Positions 1 through 7,164 of a stretch of DNA of 23,982 nt are shown piece after piece. The first letter of the stretch is position 1. Each line of letters opens with the position of its first letter. The stretch lies in contig CAMWQF010000008.1 of assembly GCA_947176285.1 (NCBI GenBank), positions 1 to 23,982 on the forward strand, in the 5' to 3' direction. Made by a program: the position numbers and the translations under genes. Source of the stretch: an uncultured Porphyromonadaceae bacterium. GTDB taxonomy: Bacteria; Bacteroidota; Bacteroidia; Bacteroidales; Muribaculaceae. A model generated the notes under the pieces. The model saw nothing but the letters and a program-made list of their open reading frames with translations, was not told the DNA's origin and did not search any database.

Positions 1-173
1 ACTCAAGTAGGGTAGGAAGAATTATGGAAATGGTGAGTGGTGACGATGGATTTGGTCAGATTTTCATCACAGACACTAATCGCGAGCACCTTGACGAAAT
101 CTTAAGTTCCATAAAAGGAGAAAGCAAATTGTTTACGGTGACAAATGGCAAATTTGAAATAATTGATCATTAA
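1..173 (+). CDS. recF: RecF, C-terminal end (partial)
   Basis: Only the last 56 codons are in the window; the reading frame begins at base 3 and stops with TAA at 171-173. The fragment carries the RecF C-terminal pattern: SSRVGRIMEMV, then GQIFITDTNREHLDEIL, which is the D-loop/switch region of this SMC-like ATPase, followed by a short tail ending in IIDH. RecF binds gapped DNA with RecO and RecR and helps load RecA during repair of stalled forks. The next gene, a DUF721 protein, starts 14 nt downstream, which is a common partner order after recF in many bacteria. The start, Walker A and most of the arm domain lie outside the window. Confidence 0.88.
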   Translation, partial: SSRVGRIMEMVSGDDGFGQIFITDTNREHLDEILSSIKGESKLFTVTNGKFEIIDH

Positions 174-187
174 TCATTGGAGAAAAG

Positions 188-481
188 GTGGAAAGAAAAG
201 ATGCGGTGACAGTAGGTGATGTTCTCCGGGAATGCTTGGAGAAGAGCAGTATGCAAGGTAGGCTTGATGAAGTAAGGGCATGCGATGCATTTCCTTTAGT
301 GGTTGGTTCTCAAATTGCATCTCTTTGCAATAGGCCGTATATGAAAAACGGCATCATGACAATCTGCACATCAAGCGCTTCGCTGCGTTCTGAACTAAGT
401 ATGAGCAGGGGGAGGATTATGAAAGGTATCAACGAGTTGATGGGAAAGGATGTGGTGAAAGAAATACTTTTTAGAAATTAG
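188..481 (+). CDS. DUF721 / DciA-like protein
   Basis: A 97-residue protein with a GTG start at 188, preceded by the purine-rich stretch GGAGAAAAG. It has the DUF721 layout: an N-terminal helix (VGDVLRECLEK), a central segment around the conserved W/FxxVVG motif, here FPLVVGSQIASLCN (residues 35-48), and a C-terminal segment with SSASLRSELSMSR and INELMGKDVVKEILFRN. DUF721 includes DciA, the replicative helicase loading factor of bacteria lacking DnaC/DnaI, but not all members are proven loaders. The position directly after recF supports the family assignment. The end is 4 nt before the next ATG, so the two genes are probably translated from one message. Family call is firm; the helicase role is inferred. 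Confidence 0.82.
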   Translation: MERKDAVTVGDVLRECLEKSSMQGRLDEVRACDAFPLVVGSQIASLCNRPYMKNGIMTICTSSASLRSELSMSRGRIMKGINELMGKDVVKEILFRN

Positions 482-485
482 GAAT

Positions 486-929
486 ATGAGTCAGAAAAAC
501 GATATACTTGAGCATCTTGATCCGGAAGCGTTCCGCCATGCAGTGCCACTGCAACTGCGTTTCAATGATATAGACGTGCTTGGCCACGTAAACAATAATG
601 CGCAGTTGGCTCTCTTCGATGTGGGCAAGACAGAATTTTACAATGCCCTTCGCGGCACTCTTGCTGATTGGAGTAAAGTGGAGGCAGTGATAGTTAATAT
701 AAACTGTACGTTCATGCAGCAGATCCATTTCACCGATCCTATGGAAGTTCGCACAAGAGTGAAAAAAATAGGAGAGCGCAGTTTCGTGCTGCAACAGATC
801 CTGCGCAATACGGAAAATGGTGGAATATGCTCGATGTGCGAATCTGTAATGGTGAGTGTTGACTACTCCACGAAAGAATCCAAACCAATTCCAGAAAATA
901 TTGCTGAGGGGCTTAAGAAATGGACTTGA
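486..929 (+). CDS. Acyl-CoA thioesterase, 4HBT hot-dog fold
   Basis: A 147-residue single hot-dog domain protein. The diagnostic segment is LRFNDIDVLGHVNNN (residues 24-38), which matches the YbgC/4HBT active-site signature D-x-D-x2-G-H-V-N-N; the Asp residues at 28 and 30 include the expected catalytic one. The second half (FTDPMEVRTRVKKIGERSF) matches the central helix-to-strand region. The family hydrolyses acyl-CoA thioesters in the cytoplasm; the chain-length preference cannot be told from sequence. It starts 4 nt after the DUF721 gene, so it is likely co-transcribed. The following gap of 98 nt contains a small hairpin. Confidence 0.85.
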   Translation: MSQKNDILEHLDPEAFRHAVPLQLRFNDIDVLGHVNNNAQLALFDVGKTEFYNALRGTLADWSKVEAVIVNINCTFMQQIHFTDPMEVRTRVKKIGERSFVLQQILRNTENGGICSMCESVMVSVDYSTKESKPIPENIAEGLKKWT

Positions 930-983
930 TTAATACGATTCTCCTCTTTAGTTGTTATTACTATAAACGAAATGTCAAATAAG

Positions 984-1001
984 TCAACTGCCCCCAGTTG
1001 A
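984..1001 (+). other. Short hairpin before the TPR gene
   Basis: A perfect 7-bp inverted repeat, TCAACTG and CAGTTGA, separated by CCCC, lies 26 nt before the ATG of the next gene. No T-run follows it, so it does not look like an intrinsic terminator. It may be an mRNA stability element or part of a 5' leader; no function can be assigned. Confidence 0.4.
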
Positions 1002-1027
1002 ACTTGTAAAATAACACACAGTATAAA

Positions 1028-1855
1028 ATGAATCAAATAGATGTTCATATTCGCATGGAAGCCTTTGGCAAGGATAGCCATGAGGCTGAAGTGCTTGCCA
1101 ATGTGGTAGCCACCCGATTGGAAATCAGCCGGCTGCTTGAGGCTGAAAAATATATGGAGGCTCTTGAGCGTACGATCAGTGCTCTTCAGCGTCTTAAAGA
1201 TTTCAGCGATCACGATAATGAAGAGTTTAAGGCGCTTCTTGTTGCGCTGATTTTTGATCTCGCTGAAATCCATTATGAACTTAAGGATTTCAAAAGAAGC
1301 GAGAAAGAACTTGACGCTCTTTTCAAGGTCCTCGATCCCCTTTTGGCTAAGAATCCCGACAGATTCGGTAGGTTGCATATTCTTGCGATGGAACTCTCCA
1401 CTCGTATACTTCGCTCCAAGAAAAAAACAATTGACATGCTTGCACGTCAGCAACTTAATGCCGATGCTTTAATGGAGAAAGTAAATTCCGGTATTATCAG
1501 TGCTACTGAGAAACTGGTGGATTCACTTTGCACTGTCGGTCGCCTTCTTGCTGCATCGGGTGATTATCGCGAGGCTATGAAATTCTTCTCTGAGGCTATA
1601 CGCATTTCTAAGAAACGTTCAGGTCGGGTCAACAAGAAAGAAATCAAGATGACTGTTGAGATGGCTGAGATTATGATTCGTGTGAAATCGATGCGTCCGC
1701 GTGCCGAACGCCTGCTCGACGCTGTGCTTCCGCATGCCATTTCTCTTGCTGAATCTGAACTCGAGCAGGAAATACATACTCTTAAGGATATGATTAAATT
1801 GCAGGAAACCATGAAAGTTTCTTGGCTTAGTGCATTCCGCAACAAAAAATCTTAA
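1028..1855 (+). CDS. TPR-repeat protein of unknown role
   Basis: A 275-residue, almost entirely helical, soluble protein with no signal peptide. Tetratricopeptide-like helix pairs are visible: around residues 29-62 (RLEISRLLEAEKYMEALERT), 76-105 (LAEIHYELKDFKRSEKELDAL) and 164-200 (CTVGRLLAASGDYREAMKFF), with the usual small residues at the helix crossings (G-D-Y-x-E-A). It ends 3 nt before ribH, and TPR proteins are often found next to ribH in Bacteroidota, so it is probably in the same transcript. It is likely a protein-interaction scaffold; I cannot name a partner. Confidence 0.7.
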   Translation: MNQIDVHIRMEAFGKDSHEAEVLANVVATRLEISRLLEAEKYMEALERTISALQRLKDFSDHDNEEFKALLVALIFDLAEIHYELKDFKRSEKELDALFKVLDPLLAKNPDRFGRLHILAMELSTRILRSKKKTIDMLARQQLNADALMEKVNSGIISATEKLVDSLCTVGRLLAASGDYREAMKFFSEAIRISKKRSGRVNKKEIKMTVEMAEIMIRVKSMRPRAERLLDAVLPHAISLAESELEQEIHTLKDMIKLQETMKVSWLSAFRNKKS

Positions 1856-1858
1856 AAA

Positions 1859-2350
1859 ATGTCGACGATATTGAACACAGAAGGATCTCTGCTTGAGATT
1901 CCTGAAATTCGTGAGCCTCACAAATTCCGGGTTGCTATAGTGACCGCTGATTGGAACAGCCAAGTAAATGATCGTCTCCTTGGGGGTGCGCTCGAAGTTT
2001 TGAAAAAGGCTGGTCTCGAAGACTCGATGGTGGAATGCTATAGGGTCCCGGGTGCTGTCGAGTTGGTCTATGCTGCTGCTCGTATCATGAAGAGTCCGAA
2101 GCCATATAATGCAATAATTGCCATCGGCACAGTGATTCGTGGCGATACTCCTCATTTCGACTATGTGTGCTCGCAGGCTGCTGATGGCATTTGCCGATTG
2201 AATTGTAAAGGTGAAGTCCCGGTGATTTTTGGAGTATTGACTGTCAACAATCTTCAGGAGGCTCTTGACCGTGCAGGTGGTAAACTTGGCAATAAGGGTG
2301 CTGAGGCAGCGGTCGCCGCATTAAGAATGGGTTCTTTCCTCAGAATATGA
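1859..2350 (+). CDS. ribH: 6,7-dimethyl-8-ribityllumazine synthase
   Basis: A 163-residue protein of normal length for RibH. It condenses 5-amino-6-ribitylamino-uracil with 3,4-dihydroxybutanone 4-phosphate to give lumazine, the penultimate step of riboflavin synthesis. Visible signatures: VAIVTADWNSQVNDRLL near the N-terminus (aromatic W for substrate stacking), the YRVPGAVELV loop (61-70), the phosphate-binding and catalytic segment GTVIRGDTPHFDYVC (90-104) with the catalytic His at 99, and the C-terminal LGNKGAEAA helix start. No FMN riboswitch is seen upstream; the gene is translated as part of a run starting at recF. Confidence 0.95.
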   Translation: MSTILNTEGSLLEIPEIREPHKFRVAIVTADWNSQVNDRLLGGALEVLKKAGLEDSMVECYRVPGAVELVYAAARIMKSPKPYNAIIAIGTVIRGDTPHFDYVCSQAADGICRLNCKGEVPVIFGVLTVNNLQEALDRAGGKLGNKGAEAAVAALRMGSFLRI

Positions 2351-2387
2351 TTTTTAGTTAAGTAACTGGTCAAATTAAATATATATT

Positions 2388-3683
2388 ATGAAGAAATTAG
2401 CATATGGTTTTTTCTCCATCGTAGTTGTGATGCTGTTGGTAGTAGGATGTTCTAAAGACACCAATGATGATGCATCGTCTCTACTTCGCACTGTCCCTGC
2501 AGATGCTTCAAGCGTTGTGATGCTAAACGTTGCTCATGTCGTGGATAGACTTGGAGGAAGCACTGATGGCTCAAAGATAAAAATTTCAAAAGACCTGCAA
2601 AAGACTATCGATGAAAGTCAGGCTTTGAAGCCTGAAGATAAGCAGCGTCTGAATGATATATGCAATGGTGAGACCGGGATTGCAGTTGGATCAGTAGTTT
2701 TCTTTTCTGCTGCCCGCTCATATGTGACCGGTCTGCTTAATGATCCTGAGAAATTCGTAGCATATTTGCAAAAAGAGACCGGCTCTCAAGTCAGAGAGGA
2801 AGATGGTGGTAAGGTCATTGATAAAGTTGCTATAATTGGTAATCAATTTTGGTATTGCACCACCGGCACTCCCGACATGGAGCAACTCAAATATTATCAG
2901 CAACTCAATGAAAAGCAGTCTTATGCTTCTGCTGATGCGGCTCCTCTTCTGCTTGATGGAGACAAGGCGGTGACATATGTGGCTGATGTCAGCCGTTCTT
3001 TGGCATTTGTTCCCAATGCCGGATATATGAAAATGGTGTCATCTCTTATTTTCAACGATATGGCTTATGTGGCAGGAAGTGCCGACATCCAAAAGAATAG
3101 TATTGTGGGAGATGCCTCGGTGTTGAATTCTGATATGAAACCTGCTCAACTGCTTATCCCTGTTGAGAAAATAGATGCTTCGCTTATCAAGAAATTTGAA
3201 AACGGTGGAGATATCTATTTTGCTGCAGGCATTTCCAAAAAATTAGTTAAGAAGATATCCGATCTTGCAAGCACTATGATGGGTTCTAATGCGCAAATTG
3301 CCGCTTCAGTGCTTGAAGCAATAGATGGCACTGTGGCTGTTAGGGCTGATGCCGGTGCTTCAAGTTGCGAAGCACTTGTCCAGACTTCTGGCAAGAATTT
3401 TAATGAACTCTCTTCCGTACTCCAATCTCTATTCGGTTTGGTAGTCACGCGTGATGGAGATATTATGACAGCCGTATATGGCAATAAGGATTTCTCCGGT
3501 AGCATTACTCCTGGCGACGCTGCAGATAAACTCAAAGGTGCATGGGTAGGTATGGTATCTGATGGTTTCTTTGCAAGAGATGTGACAACTGTGACGAAAC
3601 TTACAGTTGAAAAGAAAAGCCTGCGTCTTGATTTCGAGGCAGAAGGTGGTGTCGACGCACTCATCAACGCAATCACAAAATGA
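2388..3683 (+). CDS. Putative lipoprotein, DUF4836-like
   Basis: A 431-residue protein with a lipoprotein signal: MKK, a hydrophobic core and a lipobox ending LVVGC with the acylated Cys at 21. The residues after the Cys (SKDTNDD) are acidic-rich and resemble the Bacteroidota surface-lipoprotein export signal, so surface exposure is possible. The start of the mature part (LLRTVPADASSVVMLNV) resembles DUF4836-type lipoproteins of Bacteroidales, which have this 'threat-free' serine/valine-rich opening before repeated mixed alpha/beta units; I hold that family name loosely. The stop overlaps the ATG of the ABC ATPase gene (ATGA), so it is translationally coupled to the transporter and could be its accessory. 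Its function is unknown. Confidence 0.65.
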   Translation: MKKLAYGFFSIVVVMLLVVGCSKDTNDDASSLLRTVPADASSVVMLNVAHVVDRLGGSTDGSKIKISKDLQKTIDESQALKPEDKQRLNDICNGETGIAVGSVVFFSAARSYVTGLLNDPEKFVAYLQKETGSQVREEDGGKVIDKVAIIGNQFWYCTTGTPDMEQLKYYQQLNEKQSYASADAAPLLLDGDKAVTYVADVSRSLAFVPNAGYMKMVSSLIFNDMAYVAGSADIQKNSIVGDASVLNSDMKPAQLLIPVEKIDASLIKKFENGGDIYFAAGISKKLVKKISDLASTMMGSNAQIAASVLEAIDGTVAVRADAGASSCEALVQTSGKNFNELSSVLQSLFGLVVTRDGDIMTAVYGNKDFSGSITPGDAADKLKGAWVGMVSDGFFARDVTTVTKLTVEKKSLRLDFEAEGGVDALINAITK

Positions 3684-4336
3684 CTTCAACCTTAGAAGAA
3701 ATTAAATTGGAATCTCTCCTCCCGCGTGTTTTCGTGCGGGAGGAGTTGCCATATTCTGATATATGGCGTAAAAACGTTGTGTTCCGTCGAGGTGGCAGAT
3801 ATCTCGTGGAGTCTGCAAGTGGAGGAGGAAAGTCAAGTCTTGCAGCCTTCATAATGGGAAGTCGAAACGACTATGAAGGGACTCTTATGTTTGATGGAAA
3901 AGATGCACGTTCCTTGACAATTAAGGATTGGCAAGATCTTAGGCGTTGTCATATCGCATATTTGCCTCAAGAACTGGCTCTCTTTCCGGAACTCTCTGCC
4001 ATCGATAATATCAGGCTTAAGGCTGATATTTCAGGAGATGTAGACCTTGCTCGTGTAGATAATTGGCTTGAGCGTCTTGGTATGAAGGATCGACGGGATT
4101 ATCCTGCCGGAAAACTCTCGATCGGTCAGCAACAGCGCGTGGCTCTTATTCGAAGTCTTTGCCAGCCATTCGATTTCATTTTGCTCGACGAGCCGGTAAG
4201 TCATCTTGATGAAGCCAACAACCGAATTGCTGCCGCTATTGTGGAGGAAGAGGCAAGGCGACAAGGGGGTGCTGTTATTACTTTCTCTGTGGGGAATCCT
4301 CTCCTTATTGAAAATCCTGAAAAATTGAATCTCTGA
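3680..4336 (+). CDS. ABC transporter ATP-binding protein with degenerate motifs
   Basis: A 218-residue ABC ATPase of the LolD/MacB-like size class. Motifs in order: Walker A SASGGGKSS (45-53), where the usual first Gly is Ser; Q-loop YLPQE (Gln 97); signature LSIGQ (146-150) instead of LSGGQ; Walker B FDFILLDEP (164-172) with catalytic Glu 171; D-loop SHLD (174-177). The switch histidine expected after the last strand is not there: the segment reads AVITFSVGN (199-207), with no His after residue 175. It overlaps the lipoprotein gene before it by 4 nt and the permease gene after it by 1 nt. It probably powers that permease. The H-loop loss may mean slow or altered ATP turnover. Confidence 0.88.
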   Translation: MTSTLEEIKLESLLPRVFVREELPYSDIWRKNVVFRRGGRYLVESASGGGKSSLAAFIMGSRNDYEGTLMFDGKDARSLTIKDWQDLRRCHIAYLPQELALFPELSAIDNIRLKADISGDVDLARVDNWLERLGMKDRRDYPAGKLSIGQQQRVALIRSLCQPFDFILLDEPVSHLDEANNRIAAAIVEEEARRQGGAVITFSVGNPLLIENPEKLNL

Positions 4337-5541
4337 TGGGGCTAATTTCAAAACTTCTTAGAAAGAATACATCTCCTGCGCGCATTGTTGGATTTGCTTT
4401 GTCTAATTTCATAGGCTTGCTAATAGTGGCAGGTGCGGTGATGTTTTATATTGATGCTCGGGGCATTTGGGACGATGATGAGAGTTTTGTAAATACAGAC
4501 TATCTCGTATTGAATAAGAAAGTCACGTCTGCAAGTACGCTTGGTGATAGGGATGCAACCCGGTTTTCAGAGGCGGAAATTGTCAATCTGAAGGCTCAGC
4601 CTTGGGTGAGAAGGGTAGGAGAATTCAGTTCTTCTGATTTTAGGGTATACGCATCAGTAAGCCATGGTGGAAGAGGAATGGAAACGGCTCTTTTCTTTGA
4701 GGCTGTGCCTGACTCGTTTGTGGATATTCCGGAAAGTGATTGGCGATTTGAACCAGGGCAGACTACGGTCCCATTGATGATACCGAAGGATTATCTTGCT
4801 CTTTATAATTTCGGATTTGCCGGTTCTGCCGGTCTTCCGCAGTTAAGCGAACAACTTATCACAGGAATCCCCTTGAAACTATATATGCGCAGTGAAGATG
4901 GAAGCCGGTCTATGTCGATGGAAGGACATATTGTGGGATTTAGTAATCGTCTGAATACTGTGCTTGTGCCTGATTCATTCATTCAATATGCAAATTCCAC
5001 TTTGGGAGATAGCCCTGCAGTGTCTCCTTCGCGACTGATAGTAGATGTCTCCTCTCCGGGTGATGTGGCAATATCTGAATATCTGTCAGACCATGGCATT
5101 GAAGTTGGTGGCGATAAGTCGGGAAGTTCTGCTGCATATTTGCTTAAGGTGGTGATAGGTATTGTAGTTTCGGTCGGAATATTGATAACTCTGCTTTCGG
5201 TATTCGTATTGATGCTTTCTATATCATTGTTGATGGAAAAGAATAGGCAGGTGATCCATCGTTTGCTTATGCTCGGGGCTCCTCTTCGTGATGTCGCTGC
5301 TCCATATTGCCGGATGATTATTGCCGGATGTGTGGTGGCTTGGCTTTTGTCGATGATTTCACTGGTTATTCTCAGGTCATTTTATTCGGGCGTCCTTGAT
5401 GGTTTCGGATTGTCACCCAATGGGCTTGTTTGGGCTTTTGTGACTGGTTCGGGACTTGCAGTTATTGTGGTAGTCGTCAATATTGTGGCAGTCAGCCGAA
5501 AGGTGAATGCAGCATGGAGTCTTAAAATGAAGAATGCGTAG
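4336..5541 (+). CDS. FtsX/MacB-like ABC permease
   Basis: A 401-residue membrane protein with the four-TM topology of type VII ABC permeases: one N-terminal TM (about 17-39), a large periplasmic domain (about 40-268), then three TMs (272-299, 326-350, 362-386). Between TM2 and TM3 lies HRLLMLGAPLRDV, the coupling-helix motif typical of FtsX-domain proteins that contacts the ATPase. Such permeases usually do not move substrate through a channel; they work as mechanotransmitters for periplasmic or outer-membrane processes (MacB, LolCE, FtsX). ATG shares its A with the TGA of the ATPase gene. The substrate is unknown. The adaptor and outer-membrane factor genes downstream make a MacAB-TolC-like assembly conceivable. 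Confidence 0.82.
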   Translation: MGLISKLLRKNTSPARIVGFALSNFIGLLIVAGAVMFYIDARGIWDDDESFVNTDYLVLNKKVTSASTLGDRDATRFSEAEIVNLKAQPWVRRVGEFSSSDFRVYASVSHGGRGMETALFFEAVPDSFVDIPESDWRFEPGQTTVPLMIPKDYLALYNFGFAGSAGLPQLSEQLITGIPLKLYMRSEDGSRSMSMEGHIVGFSNRLNTVLVPDSFIQYANSTLGDSPAVSPSRLIVDVSSPGDVAISEYLSDHGIEVGGDKSGSSAAYLLKVVIGIVVSVGILITLLSVFVLMLSISLLMEKNRQVIHRLLMLGAPLRDVAAPYCRMIIAGCVVAWLLSMISLVILRSFYSGVLDGFGLSPNGLVWAFVTGSGLAVIVVVVNIVAVSRKVNAAWSLKMKNA

Positions 5542-5908
5542 TAATAGGTCATTGTGGACTATCTTGCTGATAATATTGTCAGTGTTATTGGCAACTGTTT
5601 ATTATTTCTTCGATCCTGTCGAAGCAACTTGGATGCCTAAATGCATCTGGAAAGTTGCGACCGGTACAGATTGCCCGGGGTGTGGGTCTCAGCGTATGGC
5701 TCATGCTCTGATGCATGGAGATTTCGTGGGCGCCTGGCATGCAAATGCTTATGCGGTCTGCATGATCCCGGTGATGGGATTCTTGCTCTGGCTTGAATTT
5801 TTCAGGCAACGATATCCGCGTATGTATGGCAGTATTCATTCTCCATGGATGATTTGGATATTATTGGCATCGATATTAATCTGGTGGGTAATAAGGAATT
5901 TAGTTTAG
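5534..5908 (+). CDS. DUF2752 membrane protein
   Basis: A 124-residue protein with about three TM helices (about 8-25, 72-88 and 104-120). The DUF2752 signature is clear: TGTDCPGCGSQR (44-53) with Cys 47 and Cys 50, followed by HGDFVGAWHANAY (61-73). The CPxCG pair suggests a metal or redox site, but the biochemical role of the family is not known. It overlaps the end of the permease gene by 8 nt, so it is translated with the ABC genes. The next gene starts 29 nt downstream. Confidence 0.85.
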   Translation: MRSNRSLWTILLIILSVLLATVYYFFDPVEATWMPKCIWKVATGTDCPGCGSQRMAHALMHGDFVGAWHANAYAVCMIPVMGFLLWLEFFRQRYPRMYGSIHSPWMIWILLASILIWWVIRNLV

Positions 5909-5937
5909 GATATATAGAATTGAAGATTTTGAATGAT

Positions 5938-7164
5938 ATGAAAAGTGGGTCTGATGGTTCGTTGCCTCCGAAAGGGCAAAGAAGATGGATTTTTCTTCTT
6001 GTCGGAGTGCTTGTAGTAGTGGGTCTGTCGCTTTGGTTATTGAAGCGTAGGCCATCGTCTGAAGCAGAGAGAATTCCGAAAGTCAGGGTTGCATATGTAG
6101 ACACCGCTCGCGTGGAAGTCTACGGTGAATATGACGGCAGTATTCGTGCTCGCCAGTCGGTGGAAGTGACGGCTCGCGTGGAGGGCATCCTTGAGAAAAT
6201 GCTTTTTAAGGAAGGTTCCTACGTGACGAAAGGTCAGACGCTGTTTGTTATCGACCCAAAACTTTATCAGGCAAGGGTGGAACGTTCCCAAGCGCAACTT
6301 GATCGAGCCAAGGCTCTCCTTGATAAAGCAAAGCGCGACCTTGACCGTATTCGTCCTCTTTATACTCAGAAAGCAGCCTCTCAACTCGACCTTGACAATG
6401 CTGAAGCAGCAGTGGAATGCGCTGAGGCTGACGTGGAAATCTGTAAAGTTGATCTCCTGGAGTCGAAGATCACTCTCGGTTATACTCAAGTGGTAGCGCC
6501 GATTTCCGGATATATATCTGAAAGGATGGTTGATGTCGGCGCTCTTGTGGGACCCGGCAGCAGATCCCTGTTGGCTACAATTGTTAGAAGCGATACGGTG
6601 CTTATAGATTTTCCGATGACATCTTTAGAATATCTTAAAAGCAAGGATCGAAAAGTAAATATTATATGTAATGACGGTAGTGAATGTATCGACAAACTCC
6701 CATCATATGTCAACATAACTCTTGCTGATGGTTCGGAATATCCATATAATGGTCTGGTGGATTTTGCGGATCCTGTCGTGGATACAAAAACCGGAACTTT
6801 CACAGTCAGGGCGGAGATGCCTAATCCTGACGGGTGTCTATTGCCTGGCGAGAATACTAAAGTAAAGGTGCTTCTTGATGTTGTGGAAGGAGCGATGACT
6901 ATTCCTGTTGTTGCAGTGCGGGAAGTTGACAACGATAAATATGTCTTTGTCGTGTCTGCTGACGGATTGGTGGAAAAACGTCAGATATCGGTCGGAAAAC
7001 TTGTCGGTGATAAGATTGTCGTGATCAGCGGTCTTATGGCTGGGGAAATGGTGGCTACAGATGAATTTGACGTTCTCTTTGAAGATGAAAAGGTGATTCC
7101 GGTGAATACACATATCAATAAAAACTCAAGAAAATCGGCATTGCCGTCGGAGGGTAGGAAATGA
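5938..7164 (+). CDS. AcrA-like periplasmic adaptor (MFP/HlyD family)
   Basis: A 408-residue membrane-fusion protein that would bridge an inner-membrane transporter and an outer-membrane channel. I chose ATG 5938 over the upstream in-frame ATG 5845, because the latter lies inside the previous gene and adds a non-homologous stretch. Layout: cytoplasmic N-terminus, one TM anchor (about 17-36, no lipobox Cys), first lipoyl half (VEVTARVEGILEKMLFKEG, 75-93), a long helical hairpin (about 107-178) with heptad-like RSQAQLDRAKALLDKAK, second lipoyl half (YTQVVAPISGYISERMVDVG, 182-201), then beta-barrel and membrane-proximal domains with LPGENTKVKVLL. It overlaps the TolC-like gene by 4 nt. No RND pump gene lies beside it. 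Confidence 0.9.
   Translation: MKSGSDGSLPPKGQRRWIFLLVGVLVVVGLSLWLLKRRPSSEAERIPKVRVAYVDTARVEVYGEYDGSIRARQSVEVTARVEGILEKMLFKEGSYVTKGQTLFVIDPKLYQARVERSQAQLDRAKALLDKAKRDLDRIRPLYTQKAASQLDLDNAEAAVECAEADVEICKVDLLESKITLGYTQVVAPISGYISERMVDVGALVGPGSRSLLATIVRSDTVLIDFPMTSLEYLKSKDRKVNIICNDGSECIDKLPSYVNITLADGSEYPYNGLVDFADPVVDTKTGTFTVRAEMPNPDGCLLPGENTKVKVLLDVVEGAMTIPVVAVREVDNDKYVFVVSADGLVEKRQISVGKLVGDKIVVISGLMAGEMVATDEFDVLFEDEKVIPVNTHINKNSRKSALPSEGRK

Noticed and set aside
863..1453. 196-residue open frame on the - strand across the TPR gene
   Set aside because: It lies antisense to a gene with clear TPR pattern and operon spacing, has an unusual composition rich in Phe, Lys and Ile, and shows no recognisable motif.
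1619..2155. 178-residue open frame on the - strand across ribH
   Set aside because: Antisense to ribH, whose motifs are unambiguous; the translation has no family features.
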